Below, piece after piece: positions 27,754-37,211 of a DNA stretch of 64,000 nucleotides. Position numbers and translations under genes: made by a program. The stretch covers positions 46,467 to 110,466 of the forward strand of contig JADYZV010000081.1 in NCBI GenBank assembly GCA_020852965.1, written 5' to 3'. The number at the start of each line of letters is the position of its first letter. The first letter of the stretch is position 1. The notes under the pieces are model-generated. The model ran no database searches and was not told where the DNA came from. It saw nothing but the letters and a program-made list of their open reading frames with translations. The stretch comes from Pirellulaceae bacterium (GTDB lineage Bacteria; Planctomycetota; Planctomycetia; Pirellulales; Pirellulaceae).

Positions 27754-28848
27754 ATGACTCTAAGCAACTTCCGCTCCTTGATTCATGGATCGCTGCTGTT
27801 GATCCTGTTGTTGGTCACTCCCCGAGTCTGGGCGGCGGGTATGGAGACGGTGAAAATCGCCGCCGACCAGAGTGGATTCGTACTCTATCCTTCCGGAGAT
27901 CGCTTCGTTCCTTGGGGGCACAACTATGCCTCGGTCGATATTATGGAGCGACTGGCCAATGACCCGGATCGCGTCGAGCGTGAGTTCGCCGAGATGCAGG
28001 CCGCCGGTACCACGGTTGCCAGAGTCCATCCCGAAATGTTCCATATCCTGACTGGACCGGATCAGGCCGACCCCGAAGCGCTCGACCGGCTCAAGCGGCT
28101 CCTCAAGATTGCCGAGGACTCGGGCATCCGCCTTAAGATCACCGGCTTAGCCTGCTACAAGATCAGCGAACGCATGGCTTGGTACGATTCGATGGAAGAG
28201 CAGGATCGGTGGAAAACACAGGCATTCTTTTGGGAAACCATCGCCCGCACCTGTGCAGAGAGCCCGGCCGTCTTTGCCTATGACTTGGTCAACGAACCAG
28301 GCGCGGTCGGCAAGCGAGAAGACGGGTGGTACCTGGGCAGGATGGGAGAAGTTGAATTCTGCCAACGGCTCAGCCTCGATCCGGGCACTCGCAGCGGCGA
28401 TGATATCTTTCGCGAGTGGACAAAACGCATGGTCTCCGCGATTCGCAAGCACGACCAGACACACCTGATCACGATGGGAATGCTCCCGTTCCCCGGTGCG
28501 AACAAGGCAGCCGCCGAGCAACTCGATTTTGTCTCGCCGCATCTGTATCCCAAGTCCGGCAAGGTCGATGACGAGATTGAGCTTCTTAAAAAGTTCGATT
28601 GGGGTAAGCCCATTGTTATCGGCGAGACCTTCCCGTTGAGCTGTAGTGTGGACGAAGAGCGAGATTTCCTCCTCAAGAGCCGCCCGTTTGCCCACGGCTG
28701 GATAGGCCATTGGCCAGACGAATCGCCCGTCGAACTGGCCGAGATGGAAGAAACCGGCAAGGCAACGATCCACAGCGTGATCTGGCTTTCCTGGGTGAAT
28801 CTCTTCAAAGAACTGGGGCCACAGATGACCGAAGGAACATCGCAGTGA
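27754..28848 (+). CDS. Secreted glycoside hydrolase, GH5 (cellulase/mannanase)-like
   Basis: This 364-residue protein has a signal peptide (residues 1-28, ending RVWAA). A TIM-barrel of clan GH-A follows. The acid/base Glu181 lies in FAYDLVNEPG, the nucleophile Glu291 in PIVIGETFPL, and HLYPK precedes it. GH5 enzymes hydrolyse beta-linked glucans or mannans; the exact substrate cannot be read. ATG 27754 was chosen because it begins the signal peptide; the frame before it is not protein-like. Confidence 0.82.
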   Translation: MTLSNFRSLIHGSLLLILLLVTPRVWAAGMETVKIAADQSGFVLYPSGDRFVPWGHNYASVDIMERLANDPDRVEREFAEMQAAGTTVARVHPEMFHILTGPDQADPEALDRLKRLLKIAEDSGIRLKITGLACYKISERMAWYDSMEEQDRWKTQAFFWETIARTCAESPAVFAYDLVNEPGAVGKREDGWYLGRMGEVEFCQRLSLDPGTRSGDDIFREWTKRMVSAIRKHDQTHLITMGMLPFPGANKAAAEQLDFVSPHLYPKSGKVDDEIELLKKFDWGKPIVIGETFPLSCSVDEERDFLLKSRPFAHGWIGHWPDESPVELAEMEETGKATIHSVIWLSWVNLFKELGPQMTEGTSQ

Positions 28849-28923
28849 AATAGATTGCCTACTCGACCCCAGGTTCGATCGAAGAGGGGAGCCTACTCCA
28901 GGACGGCTTTCCACATGAACCGC

Positions 28924-30261
28924 TCAATTGTTTGCTGGGTTTTCAAACCAGATGACACCCCAACCACCGTTCTCTTCGGTCGTAGCAATGTCCTGGTCGC
29001 CGTCGCCATCCAGGTCAACCAGGAAGGCGTTGTCCATCTTCTTGCGTGACTCTGGGCCCGGCATATCCATTAGTGTGTTGGTCCAGTTTTCAGGGGACCG
29101 GCCCTCGCTCGAGAGGGTTAGATACCACAGTTGAGCTTCATATTCGGGAATGATGACAATTTCGGGATAGCTGGGGACCCCGTTCATTTCCAGGATAGCA
29201 ACACCTTTGGCTTTGGCTTTCACTTTCACGCTGGCGGGTTGGGGAGGGGGGGCCACTTCGATCTTGTGGTAGGTGGGGGCGCCTTGGTCGTTAGTTCGCA
29301 AGTATATAGAGATCATTTCAGCGGCTTTGATAAGATCGAGCCGGCCGTCACCGTTGACATCGCCGAGAGCCATGAACATCCCTCCCGTCGCTGGGTCGAT
29401 AACGTTGACAGGCCAGGGCTCGGTCACCTTGTCCCTTCCAGGATTGACGTAATAGAAAGTTCCCTGAAATTTGCGTTCCTGGACCAGAATATCGTTGTCA
29501 CCGTCGCCGTCGATGTCGCTAAGGATACAGCTCATGGGCCAGTTGGCTTTTCCCAGTTCGTAGCGTTTCCAGTTGGTGGCATCGTGCTTACCGGTGGCTG
29601 GTTGCTTGTACCATGTGCGGGCACCGACGATGAGATCATTGAGACTGTCGCCATCCAGATCGCTAATGGTCGGGACGCGGGCTTCATTCTCAAAGAGGGT
29701 CATCTGGATCCATTTACCAGGATCTCTCAGCTCTCCTTTTCCCGGGTTGAAGTAGACATGTCCCCCATTGGCGACGTAGTCGATGTCGCCATCGCAATCG
29801 AGATCGCCGATACCGGAATCCTCGCATTTCCCGTGCTTCGGAAACTCGATGAAGTCGGTCCAAAGCTCACGGACCTTCACCTTGCCGGGATTGAAGTAAA
29901 GACGGCTGTATCCGCCCTCCTCAAAATTCACGAAGACATCCAGATCACCGTCAGCGTCCCAGTCGTGATGGTTGAAACCGTCCGGTCCGTGATCTTGCGG
30001 ATCAGGCTCGATCACGTTCACCCGCCATCCACTGGGGCCCGGGATTCCAACGTAGTCCTTCCAAGTCGTTACCTTGGCCTCCTTCATTTCTTGAGGCGAA
30101 ATCGGATGAGGTTCAGCGTTGTTGGTAGGTAGATCCGCAGACAATGTGTCCGGTTGTGGATCCGTCAGGATGAACCGATTGTTAGGCTGTAGCGCCTCTT
30201 GCGCTTCCAGCGTGAGGGGGGCGAGGCCCACTGCCAAAATCATGATCGCTACTTGTTTCAT
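28924..30261 (-). CDS. Secreted FG-GAP/VCBS repeat beta-propeller protein
   Basis: This 445-residue protein starts at ATG 30261 with a signal peptide (to about residue 20, LEAQ). It carries at least six Ca-binding FG-GAP motifs: DWDADGDLD, DLDCDGDID, DLDGDSLND, DIDGDGDND, DVNGDGRLD and DLDGDGDQD. They are spread along a likely seven-bladed propeller. Such proteins are abundant in planctomycetes and may bind carbohydrates or other surfaces. It forms a leftward group with the enolase-superfamily gene and the sulfatase, convergent with the GH5 gene. Confidence 0.85.
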   Translation of the reverse strand: MKQVAIMILAVGLAPLTLEAQEALQPNNRFILTDPQPDTLSADLPTNNAEPHPISPQEMKEAKVTTWKDYVGIPGPSGWRVNVIEPDPQDHGPDGFNHHDWDADGDLDVFVNFEEGGYSRLYFNPGKVKVRELWTDFIEFPKHGKCEDSGIGDLDCDGDIDYVANGGHVYFNPGKGELRDPGKWIQMTLFENEARVPTISDLDGDSLNDLIVGARTWYKQPATGKHDATNWKRYELGKANWPMSCILSDIDGDGDNDILVQERKFQGTFYYVNPGRDKVTEPWPVNVIDPATGGMFMALGDVNGDGRLDLIKAAEMISIYLRTNDQGAPTYHKIEVAPPPQPASVKVKAKAKGVAILEMNGVPSYPEIVIIPEYEAQLWYLTLSSEGRSPENWTNTLMDMPGPESRKKMDNAFLVDLDGDGDQDIATTEENGGWGVIWFENPANN

Positions 30262-30367
30262 ATCGGATGTGGTTTCGTGTTTTTCACCAACGGCTAGAAG
30301 TTCAATGGCAGCAGCATCGGCACCGGACTGGCCCATCATTCGTTCGGCAAGATACCGAGGCGAGTCG

Positions 30368-31591
30368 TCAACGTCCTACCTCGCTGACCCGATGTTGATA
30401 GGTGCTGTTTTCAAAAAGCTCCGGCAGCCATCGAACTCCGAGCCCCGGATCTTCAGAGACATGCGCGGTGCCGGCTTCAACCTGAATCGTTCCGGCAATC
30501 AGCTTTGGATAGAGCATCCGGATTTGCGATCTAACGGTCTCCTGCCATGCGACATTCGTCCTCGCGGTAGCGACATGCATTCCGGAGAGCAATGTCAACG
30601 GTCCGGTACAGTCGTGCATCACGACCGGCACATTATAGCTCTGTGCCATGTCGCAAATACGACGAGTCTGCGAAATACCGCCCACCCAAGTCGGATCAAT
30701 CATGATGTAATCCGCGGCGTGCTTCTCCAGGACAAGCCGATAATCTTCCATGCCGATCATCATCTCACTGACAGCCAGTGGCACTTCCGCTTGTCGTCGG
30801 AAATCTGCGATGGTGTCCACGCAGTCCGGCCTGATGACATCTTCCAGCCACAACGGATCGATCTCACGCATGGCCTTTGCGATGCGCACTGCGGCGGGCA
30901 GTTGAAAGAATCCGTGCCCGTCTAACATGATTTCGACCTGATCGCCGAAGGCATCTCGAATAGCACGCATGGGACGCAGCCCGACTTCGAGATCCTCCTT
31001 TGATAGATAAAGAGAGCCGCCGCGCTTATGCGCGGCAAAGTCGAGTGTCCACATCTTCAACGCTCGGTATCCCTCGTCGATCAATTCCTGGACATATTCG
31101 ATGGGTCGATTGACGACGGACCAATAGTCGTTCAAAGGCCCTTCCCGTCCCACGCAACCATGGCCGGGCCACACATCAGAACCGTGCGGCTTTTGGGCCT
31201 CTCCGGCGTAGCTGGGGCCGGCGCTGCTGTTGTAAACAGGAATTCTGTCCTGGGTCCTGCCCCCGAGCAGTTGCCAGACGGGCTGATCGCAAACCTGTCC
31301 CAGAATATCCCACAGCGCCAAGTCGATTGCGGAGATCGCACGCAACTCACAACCACGCGAGCCGAAGTTGGTAGTCCGCTCGTAAAGAAAACGCCAGTGG
31401 CTTTCGATCTCCAGCGGATTGGCCCCTAACAGCCGCCTGGCCATCCAATCATGAATCATCGATGCCACAGCTTCGGGAACATAGTACGTCTCACCATGGC
31501 CAATGTGGCCTGCGTCCGTATGGATTCGCAATGCCAGCAGCCCCGGCATGATGTCGCGCGGGATGGCGGTTTCCAACTTCGTAATTCTCAT
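30368..31591 (-). CDS. Enolase-superfamily sugar-acid dehydratase (mandelate racemase group)
   Basis: This 407-residue protein has an N-terminal capping domain (MRITKLETAIPRD, HGETYYVPEAV) and a barrel. The candidate metal ligands are Asp in IMLDGHG, Glu in LWLEDVIRP and Glu in LAVSEMMIG. RALKMWTLD holds a candidate general-base lysine or its neighbourhood, and VVMHDCTGPL follows. Family members dehydrate galactarate, mannonate, gluconate and similar acids. In this locus a galacturonate-derived acid is plausible but unproven. ATG 31591 was chosen over the longer frame to 31669. Confidence 0.85.
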   Translation of the reverse strand: MRITKLETAIPRDIMPGLLALRIHTDAGHIGHGETYYVPEAVASMIHDWMARRLLGANPLEIESHWRFLYERTTNFGSRGCELRAISAIDLALWDILGQVCDQPVWQLLGGRTQDRIPVYNSSAGPSYAGEAQKPHGSDVWPGHGCVGREGPLNDYWSVVNRPIEYVQELIDEGYRALKMWTLDFAAHKRGGSLYLSKEDLEVGLRPMRAIRDAFGDQVEIMLDGHGFFQLPAAVRIAKAMREIDPLWLEDVIRPDCVDTIADFRRQAEVPLAVSEMMIGMEDYRLVLEKHAADYIMIDPTWVGGISQTRRICDMAQSYNVPVVMHDCTGPLTLLSGMHVATARTNVAWQETVRSQIRMLYPKLIAGTIQVEAGTAHVSEDPGLGVRWLPELFENSTYQHRVSEVGR

Positions 31592-31702
31592 ATCATTCCG
31601 ATTCTGCACTTTATTCCAATGATTCGTCTGCGTGTTCCGACACCATTGGTGCTCACGTTCCGAAAGCAAGTCGATGCGGCTAACGAAGCATGCGCTGTCC
31701 CG

Positions 31703-33235
31703 CTAGGGATCCGTTAAATTAGGGGCCCACAGTCCGGCTTTCAGCTCAGGCGTTTTTCCCGACGCTGGAAATGTCGTCTTCGTTGCTGCCGACAATTGCG
31801 TTGTCAGTTGCTTGACGGTATCGGCGAACTCTGGTTTCTCAGCTAGGTTGGTCAGCTCTTTTGGATCGGTGTCATGGTCGTACAATTCCCGACCTCGTTT
31901 GCCATCATCCCATAGCGTGAAACGCCATTTTGGCGTTCGGAGACTGTAGCCAAAGAAGCGATTTCCATCCGTCTCCGCGTCTTTGTTCGCTGCGGCGCGC
32001 TGCTTTCTACCGCCGCCGGCGTTTCGAACCACTTGGGTGATTGCCCAGCCGCGTCCAACAAAATCTGGATCTTTCAACATGGGTACCAAACTTTGACCTT
32101 GGAGGTTATCCGGAGTTTCAACACCGCAAAGCTCGGCAAGCGTCGGGAAAACGTCAACGAGCGAGACTGGCGATTTGGCAATTCGACCACTTGCGCTCAC
32201 ACGGGGCGCGACGATCAACAGCGGAACTCTCGCGCTTTCTTCAAACAAACTTTGCTTTTGCCAGAGTCCGTGTTCGCCTGTGTGATAGCCGTGATCGCTG
32301 GTGAAGACGATGATCGTATTTTCTGCGAGTCCCAATCGATCCAACGTATCCATCACACTTCCCACTTGAGCATCCATGAAACTGATACTGGAGTAGTAAG
32401 CCTGCAAGGCCTTCCTCCGCAAATCGTCGGTCAACGCGTCCTGCTCCTTCTTATAGCTGGCCAAGCCTGCGGCGGGGATGTCCGCTTGATCGGCCTTGAT
32501 GTCCGGCACGATCCTCATCTCATTTTCCGGGTACCAACCAAAGTATGGATCCTTGGGTGCTACGTATGGCGTATGCGGCCGGAAAAACCCTAAGGCAAGG
32601 AAGAATGGGCGGTCGGTCCGCGCCGCGCATCGTTCGAGAACCCACTGTGCGTCCTGGGCATTGAGTCCGTCGGTATGAAATTTGTCGCTCTTGGGTGACG
32701 CAAACCAGCTCAACGTGCCTCCGAATTGCCCAGGCGTTAACGAGAATATATTCGGTTCTTCTTCCAGTCGATCAACGCCGGCCGGGTTCAACTCGATCTC
32801 CCAGGACGCGGGATCATCGTGCCCATTGGTTCCAATCGATCTTGGAACATTATAGTGATAGAGCTTTCCCACGCGAGCGGCAAAGTATCCTGACAAGCGA
32901 AACGCTTGCGGCATGCTCCATTGGCTTGGAATCGTCTGACGAAATATCTGCGAATTCGCAAGGATCCCCGTGCTGTTCGGGTAAAGTCCCGTCAGTAGCG
33001 AATTGCGGCTTGGCCCACACAACGGATAGGAGCAATAGGAGTTATTGAATTGCACGCCACGCGCAGCCAACTTATCCAAGTTTGGAGTCTTCGCTTGAGG
33101 GTCCTCGTAACAACCTAGATTGTTGTTTAGATCGTCCGAAATGATGAATAATACGTTTGGCTGTTTGTCCGCCGCGCCCAGACTCGATGTAAAGGAAGTT
33201 ACCGCGAGGAAGAACAAAGAGAGGTACTTGAGCAT
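31703..33235 (-). CDS. Secreted sulfatase (iduronate-2-sulfatase-like)
   Basis: This 510-residue protein has a signal peptide (residues 1-22). Metal-binding Asp34/Asp35 lie in FIISDDLNNNLGCY. The C-x-P-S-R sulfatase signature is PLCGPSRNSLLTG, with Cys73 as the residue expected to become formylglycine. VFTSDHGYHTGEHGLWQK follows, and a C-terminal subdomain has LYDHDTDPKELTNLA. The length and LNNNLGCY pattern fit the S1 iduronate-sulfatase-like branch common in planctomycetes. Sulfated plant or algal polysaccharides are probable substrates. ATG 33235 starts the signal peptide. Confidence 0.92.
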   Translation of the reverse strand: MLKYLSLFFLAVTSFTSSLGAADKQPNVLFIISDDLNNNLGCYEDPQAKTPNLDKLAARGVQFNNSYCSYPLCGPSRNSLLTGLYPNSTGILANSQIFRQTIPSQWSMPQAFRLSGYFAARVGKLYHYNVPRSIGTNGHDDPASWEIELNPAGVDRLEEEPNIFSLTPGQFGGTLSWFASPKSDKFHTDGLNAQDAQWVLERCAARTDRPFFLALGFFRPHTPYVAPKDPYFGWYPENEMRIVPDIKADQADIPAAGLASYKKEQDALTDDLRRKALQAYYSSISFMDAQVGSVMDTLDRLGLAENTIIVFTSDHGYHTGEHGLWQKQSLFEESARVPLLIVAPRVSASGRIAKSPVSLVDVFPTLAELCGVETPDNLQGQSLVPMLKDPDFVGRGWAITQVVRNAGGGRKQRAAANKDAETDGNRFFGYSLRTPKWRFTLWDDGKRGRELYDHDTDPKELTNLAEKPEFADTVKQLTTQLSAATKTTFPASGKTPELKAGLWAPNLTDP

Positions 33236-33340
33236 GCTGAAACTCCTTGTGCGATCCAAGTTGGATCGCAAATGCCTTGGCGGGAATACTGGTTCGAGAA
33301 TCCGTATCTTGCCAGGCTGGGTCCAGCCTGCACTACGTCA

Positions 33341-33665
33341 TTATAAACCGAACACGCCTAGCCGATGCAGCTCTTCTGCCAAGTCTGAAACAACTTCCTC
33401 ACGTGCCTGCAAAACGTTAACGTTTTCGGCAGGATCCGTTATGTGGTTGTAAAGCATCCGGGAAGTCACTTGCCCCTTGGCGTTGGTGTACTCGGTGAAC
33501 CGGAAACTCTCAGTTCGGATCGTGTCGCCGTTCGTGAAACGCCCAACCGCTGCCGACTTCCAGTCTGCCTCCGGGTTTTGCATCAGCGTGGCGAAACTGC
33601 GGCCCTGAAGATGTTGCGGAAGTGCCAACCCCGTCATCTCGCATAGTGAGGGATACAAGTCGTTC
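33341..33665 (-). pseudogene. Sulfatase C-terminal remnant
   Basis: The frame reads LYPSLCEMTGLALPQHLQG, SFRFTEYTNAKG and LYNHITDPAENVNV. This is the C-terminal subdomain of a second sulfatase, whose catalytic two-thirds are missing. The upstream edge near 33665 runs into unrelated sequence. The intact sulfatase ends its C-terminus with a comparable LYDHDTDPKELTNLA pattern, so this is a decayed paralogue. Confidence 0.7.
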
Positions 33666-33811
33666 TACTCTCAGCGCTGCCAACCCCACTTTTAAATTGT
33701 GCTGAAGCACTAGAAACAGATATACATGTAACCGACACGCTATTCAGTTGTCAAGCGAACGGATGGTTCTGCTCCAGAGTTGGCCAGCAAAGCTGGTATG
33801 AGTGGCGGCAT

Positions 33812-34162
33812 TCAGCGAACCGTTCGCTTGGTTGATCGCCTCTTCTCGACCGAAACACCCCATGCTTCCATCGAATGCAAGACCGGTTCAAGCGACCTCC
33901 CAAGCGGAGTGAGTGAGTACTCGACCTTTGGCGGAATCTCTCCAAAGTCTTTGCGATTCACCACTCCGTCATCTTCGAGTTCCCGCAGTTGCTTCGACAG
34001 CGTTCGTGCCGAAATGCTTCCGAGTGAACGCGTCAGTTCACCGAATCGTTTTGTGTCTTCGAAGAGAAAATGAATAATCAAGACTTTCCACCGTCCGCCA
34101 ATGACTTTCAAAGTCGTTTCTACGGGACAACTAGCGGATTTCTGCTTGGTTTTTTTGGTCAT
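33812..34162 (-). CDS. HxlR family transcriptional regulator
   Basis: This 116-residue winged-helix protein has the diagnostic CPVETTLKVIGGRWKVLII N-terminus (Cys12), a recognition region ARTLSKQLRELEDDGVV and the wing PPKVEYSLTPLGRSL. HxlR regulators sense electrophiles, often through that Cys, and are usually encoded next to quinone or aldehyde detoxification genes. Here pirin and a quinone-oxidoreductase-like gene follow, separated by about 460 bases, so it may control them. Confidence 0.9.
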   Translation of the reverse strand: MTKKTKQKSASCPVETTLKVIGGRWKVLIIHFLFEDTKRFGELTRSLGSISARTLSKQLRELEDDGVVNRKDFGEIPPKVEYSLTPLGRSLEPVLHSMEAWGVSVEKRRSTKRTVR

Positions 34163-34623
34163 ACGACCCGCTTAAGTAACCATAGTGTAACTACTAACAA
34201 TTATGCCCATACTTGCATTGTGTATCCTTTAAGCGTACAAGTCAAGGCGTCGAATGATGCGTGCATCGCTTTTCAGGAACAGCGTGTCGCAATTGAATTT
34301 TAACCTTAATAATTGCAAGGGAGACTGGCGATGGCATTAACGAATGGAATGATCGACCCAGAAGATGACCTTCGACCGGGCTACTTGTTCTTCGAGTCGC
34401 CGCCGGCTGATTCATGCTCGTTCACGGTGGACGAAACCTGACTAGTCTGTTCGTAGTTCACGGAGCCGGCCCGCAGCAGTAGAAAGAACTAGTGGCAGTA
34501 TACCTTTCGGACTACGTGACTAGTGCGAATTGATGGGTCCGGACAATTTCTTAGCTGTGGAACGTGTCAGGTCGAAGTGAGATAAGGAATTGCCAGTTTT
34601 TCGAGAAACGCAGGAGAAAGACC
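34163..34623. other. Intergenic region with a possible 36-residue frame
   Basis: This 461-base gap lies between divergent HxlR and pirin genes. It probably contains both promoters. A short frame at 34331-34441 has aaggga eight bases or so before its ATG and encodes an acidic 36-residue peptide (MALTNGMIDPEDDLRPGYLF start). That could be the stump of a deleted gene. No family is recognised. Confidence 0.3.
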
Positions 34624-35481
34624 ATGAAAAAAATCAAACGAATCATACGCGACGTTCCTCAACACTGGGTTGGTGACGGCTTCCCCGTACGAAGCCTGTT
34701 TTCCTACGGTGGCGGCAATGAGTTCGATCCGTTCCTGTTGCTCGACTACGCAGGGCCGCATGAGTTTTCTCCCTCAAACAGCAAACGCGGCGTGGAAGTG
34801 CATCCTCACAAGGGATTCGAGACGGTCACGATCCTGTATCGGGGCGAGCTGGCTCACCGTGATTCCAGTGGCGGGAGCGGGAGCCTTGGTCCCGGTGACG
34901 TTCAGTGGATGACAGCCGGAAATGGTATCGTTCACGAAGAGTATCACAGCGAAGAGTTCACACGGCGTGGCGGCACGCTGGAAATGGTTCAGCTTTGGGT
35001 CAATCTCCGCAGTGCTGACAAATCTACGCCACCGAAGTATCAGGACTTGCGAGACAACCAGTTTCCACGAGTAAAGATTGATGACGGTGCAGGAACCGCT
35101 CGTGTGATCGCGGGACAATTCGGGGACGCTCACGGAGCGGCCGCCACGTTTTCGCCAATCAATGTTTGGGACATGCAACTGAAAGCTGGCAAACGTGCCA
35201 ATTTGAAAGTCCCTGCCGGACACACAACGGTCCTGATTGCTCAATCGGGTAGCGTTTCAGTAAACGAGTCGCCGATGAAAGCGGTCGAGCTTGCTTTGTT
35301 CGATCGCGATGGCAACTCGATCTCGATCGAGTCTGAAACCGACTCAAGAGTGCTGGTCTTAACCGGCGAACCGCTTGGCGAACCCGTTGTCGGCCAAGGC
35401 CCGTTTGTGATGAACTCTCGCGAAGAAATTTACAATGCGATGGAGGACCTCCAAGCAGGAAAGATGGGACGTCTCAAATGA
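34624..35481 (+). CDS. Pirin family protein
   Basis: This 285-residue bicupin has the pirin metal site: His60 and His62 in VEVHPHKGFETVT, and His104 and Glu106 in GIVHEEYH. Some bacterial pirins are quercetin dioxygenases and others act as redox-sensing regulators. I chose the ATG at 34624 because a gaaagacc purine stretch precedes it and the family begins at IKRIIRD. The partner genes (HxlR regulator, quinone oxidoreductase) suggest a stress or aromatic-compound response. Confidence 0.9.
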   Translation: MKKIKRIIRDVPQHWVGDGFPVRSLFSYGGGNEFDPFLLLDYAGPHEFSPSNSKRGVEVHPHKGFETVTILYRGELAHRDSSGGSGSLGPGDVQWMTAGNGIVHEEYHSEEFTRRGGTLEMVQLWVNLRSADKSTPPKYQDLRDNQFPRVKIDDGAGTARVIAGQFGDAHGAAATFSPINVWDMQLKAGKRANLKVPAGHTTVLIAQSGSVSVNESPMKAVELALFDRDGNSISIESETDSRVLVLTGEPLGEPVVGQGPFVMNSREEIYNAMEDLQAGKMGRLK

Positions 35482-35546
35482 TTACGACACGTTCCTCGGG
35501 CCGACGCTTTCGTAGGTAAGGAGCGATGCTAACGCAACTGTTTTCT

Positions 35547-36521
35547 TCAAGTTTCAATCACGTGGACGACCCGTTTTCCGACCGTGTGCCCAGTTTCCAA
35601 CGCCTGCAAAGCGCTGGCGACTGACTCAAGCGTATGCACTTCCGACACGACTGGCCGAAGTTTTCCGTTGCCTACCATTTCGCTGAGCACTTCAAGATCT
35701 TTGCGGGTAGGCACCGAGAGATATCGGCAAAGTCGCTGCGTGGTGAAAGGAGTCAGAACCAGCGGCTTGAATAAACGAAGCCAGAACGACAATCCGGTCG
35801 CGCCCGTGCCGCTGTTACAGATCAACGTCCCGCTGGGCCTTAATGCGCGACGAACCTCGGACAGATTGCGGTTCTCGATATTATCCAGGATGCAGTCGTA
35901 TTGGTGGCCGGAGTCAGTGAAATCTTGTGCGTTATAGTCGACGACGTGGTCGGCCCCGAGCGATTCAACGAGCGCTGCATTCGAACTGCTGCAAACACCG
36001 GTTACTTCGGCGTCGAAAGCTTTGGCGATTTGGACAGCAAACGTGCCGATGCCGCCGGAGGCTCCATTGATCAGTAAAGATTGGCCGGCCTGCAATTTGG
36101 CGACGTCCCGCAAAGCATGCAATGCCGCCAGCGCAGAGGTGGGCAGGGCAGCGGCTTCGACAAAAGATAAGCCTTTCGGTTTCGCGGCCAGCTTGTCCTC
36201 GGCTACCGAGACCCACTCGGCGCAGCTACCTGAGCAATAACCAAACACGTCGTCGCCGACTCCAAAACCGTCGACGGATTCGCCAACCTCTTCAACCACA
36301 CCGGAGAAGTCGTATCCCGGAATGCCGCTAGTCGGTCGCAGCCAGCCCGTTTCCATGCGAACAACAAAAGGCTTACCACGAACAGTGAAGCAGTCACCGA
36401 CATGAAGGCCCGCGGCATGCACGCGGACCAGAACGTTCGCACTCTCGATCGGCGGTGTAGTCACCTGGCCTATTCGTAAGTTTTCGGGCGGACCGTAGCG
36501 TGCCGCGAATATCGCTTTCAT
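35547..36521 (-). CDS. Zinc-independent quinone oxidoreductase (MDR family)
   Basis: This 324-residue medium-chain dehydrogenase/reductase has the catalytic-domain start MKAIFAARYGPPENLRIGQV, GYDFSGVVEEVG, and the NADPH-binding loop INGASGGIGTFAVQIAKAF (AxxGxxG-type). It has no structural zinc cysteine cluster, which fits quinone reductases rather than alcohol dehydrogenases. It converges with the pirin gene. Confidence 0.9.
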   Translation of the reverse strand: MKAIFAARYGPPENLRIGQVTTPPIESANVLVRVHAAGLHVGDCFTVRGKPFVVRMETGWLRPTSGIPGYDFSGVVEEVGESVDGFGVGDDVFGYCSGSCAEWVSVAEDKLAAKPKGLSFVEAAALPTSALAALHALRDVAKLQAGQSLLINGASGGIGTFAVQIAKAFDAEVTGVCSSSNAALVESLGADHVVDYNAQDFTDSGHQYDCILDNIENRNLSEVRRALRPSGTLICNSGTGATGLSFWLRLFKPLVLTPFTTQRLCRYLSVPTRKDLEVLSEMVGNGKLRPVVSEVHTLESVASALQALETGHTVGKRVVHVIET

Positions 36522-36537
36522 GTCGAACCTGTTTGCA

Positions 36538-36800
36538 TTAAAAAAGCAGCGCCGGCGTTTTTCGCGGATAGTCGAGGCTACGAAGTTGTCGCATCATGAA
36601 ATCAGCGACATCGACACGGGAGATCTTTAGCGTCAGGCCCTCAGCTTGAGCCGCAAAGCCATAGCGGTATTGTCCCGTTTTATGGCCGTCGGTGAAAGCC
36701 GCCGGGCGAAAAATGGTCCCGTCCAGTCTGCTGTCGCGCACATGCTGCTCCTGTTCCAAGTGATCTGCCATGGCTCGCCGCCATGGCACCTCTCGGCCGC
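36538..36800 (-). pseudogene. C-terminal remnant of an NAD(P)-binding (SDR/NmrA-like) protein
   Basis: The minus frame reads AMADHLEQEQHVRDSRLDGTI, cut by eye, then FRPAAFTDGHKTGQYRYGF, LTLKISRVDVADFMMRQL and a normal stop. This is the C-terminal third of an atypical SDR that binds NAD(P)H. No Rossmann N-terminus can be found upstream in any frame before the tRNA fragment. The loss may be linked to integration or earlier deletion. Confidence 0.6.
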
Positions 36801-37025
36801 ATCGGGACGCCGTCGGACATCGCAAAGGTTGCTGTCATGCAGATCGATATGTCGTAAATGAGACGTGGCCGAAGCGACGACCGGTGACAGGATTTGAAAT
36901 CGGCAACATCCTGCAATCAAACAACCTATAGCAAGTAGCCACCTGCTTCGGGTTTTATGAGTAAGCCGATTGAACACGCAGCCAACGTCAAAAGAACGGC
37001 GCAACCCCCTGCAATTCAACGAGTA

Positions 37026-37064
37026 ACAGCTCGACGCAAACGAGTGCGACGAGCTGTTTTTGGT
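37026..37064 (+). terminator. Possible hairpin terminator beside the attachment site
   Basis: A 9-bp perfect inverted repeat (aacagctcg / cgagctgtt) is followed on the plus strand by a T-run of five. It lies just downstream of the 3' end of the minus-strand tRNA fragment, so it may once have ended the tRNA transcript from the other side. The T-run favours plus-strand function. Confidence 0.4.
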
Positions 37065-37069
37065 TTAAG

Positions 37070-37111
37070 TCGGGGTGACTGGATTTGAACCAGCGGCCTC
37101 TGCGTCCCGAA
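37070..37111 (-). tRNA. 3' fragment of tRNA-Pro(CGG): attachment-site half
   Basis: Read on the minus strand, 37111-37105 is the anticodon loop TTCGGGA (anticodon CGG). The 3' anticodon stem CGCAG, a five-base variable loop, a T-arm with GGTTCAAATCC, acceptor CACCCCG and discriminator A follow. CCA is not encoded. The 5' half is absent: the bases that should pair with CGCAG (37112-37116) do not, and D-arm sequence cannot be found. The break in the anticodon loop, 100 bases from an integrase, marks it as the displaced tRNA end left by integration. Confidence 0.8.
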
Positions 37112-37211
37112 CTTGGGGAACATCTGGTGAAAAAGGCCACAAAACAAAGGGGCTGCGTACTATTACGGGGACGTTGACAGTAAACGCGGAAGTAAACCCC
37201 CGGAGGCCATC

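Noticed and set aside
28147..28914. 255-residue minus-strand frame opposite the GH5 gene
   Set aside because: The plus strand has signal peptide and both catalytic glutamates; the minus frame has none.
29131..30132. 333-residue plus-strand frame opposite the FG-GAP protein
   Set aside because: The Asp/Gly-rich FG-GAP codons keep the opposite strand open; the antisense protein has no domain.
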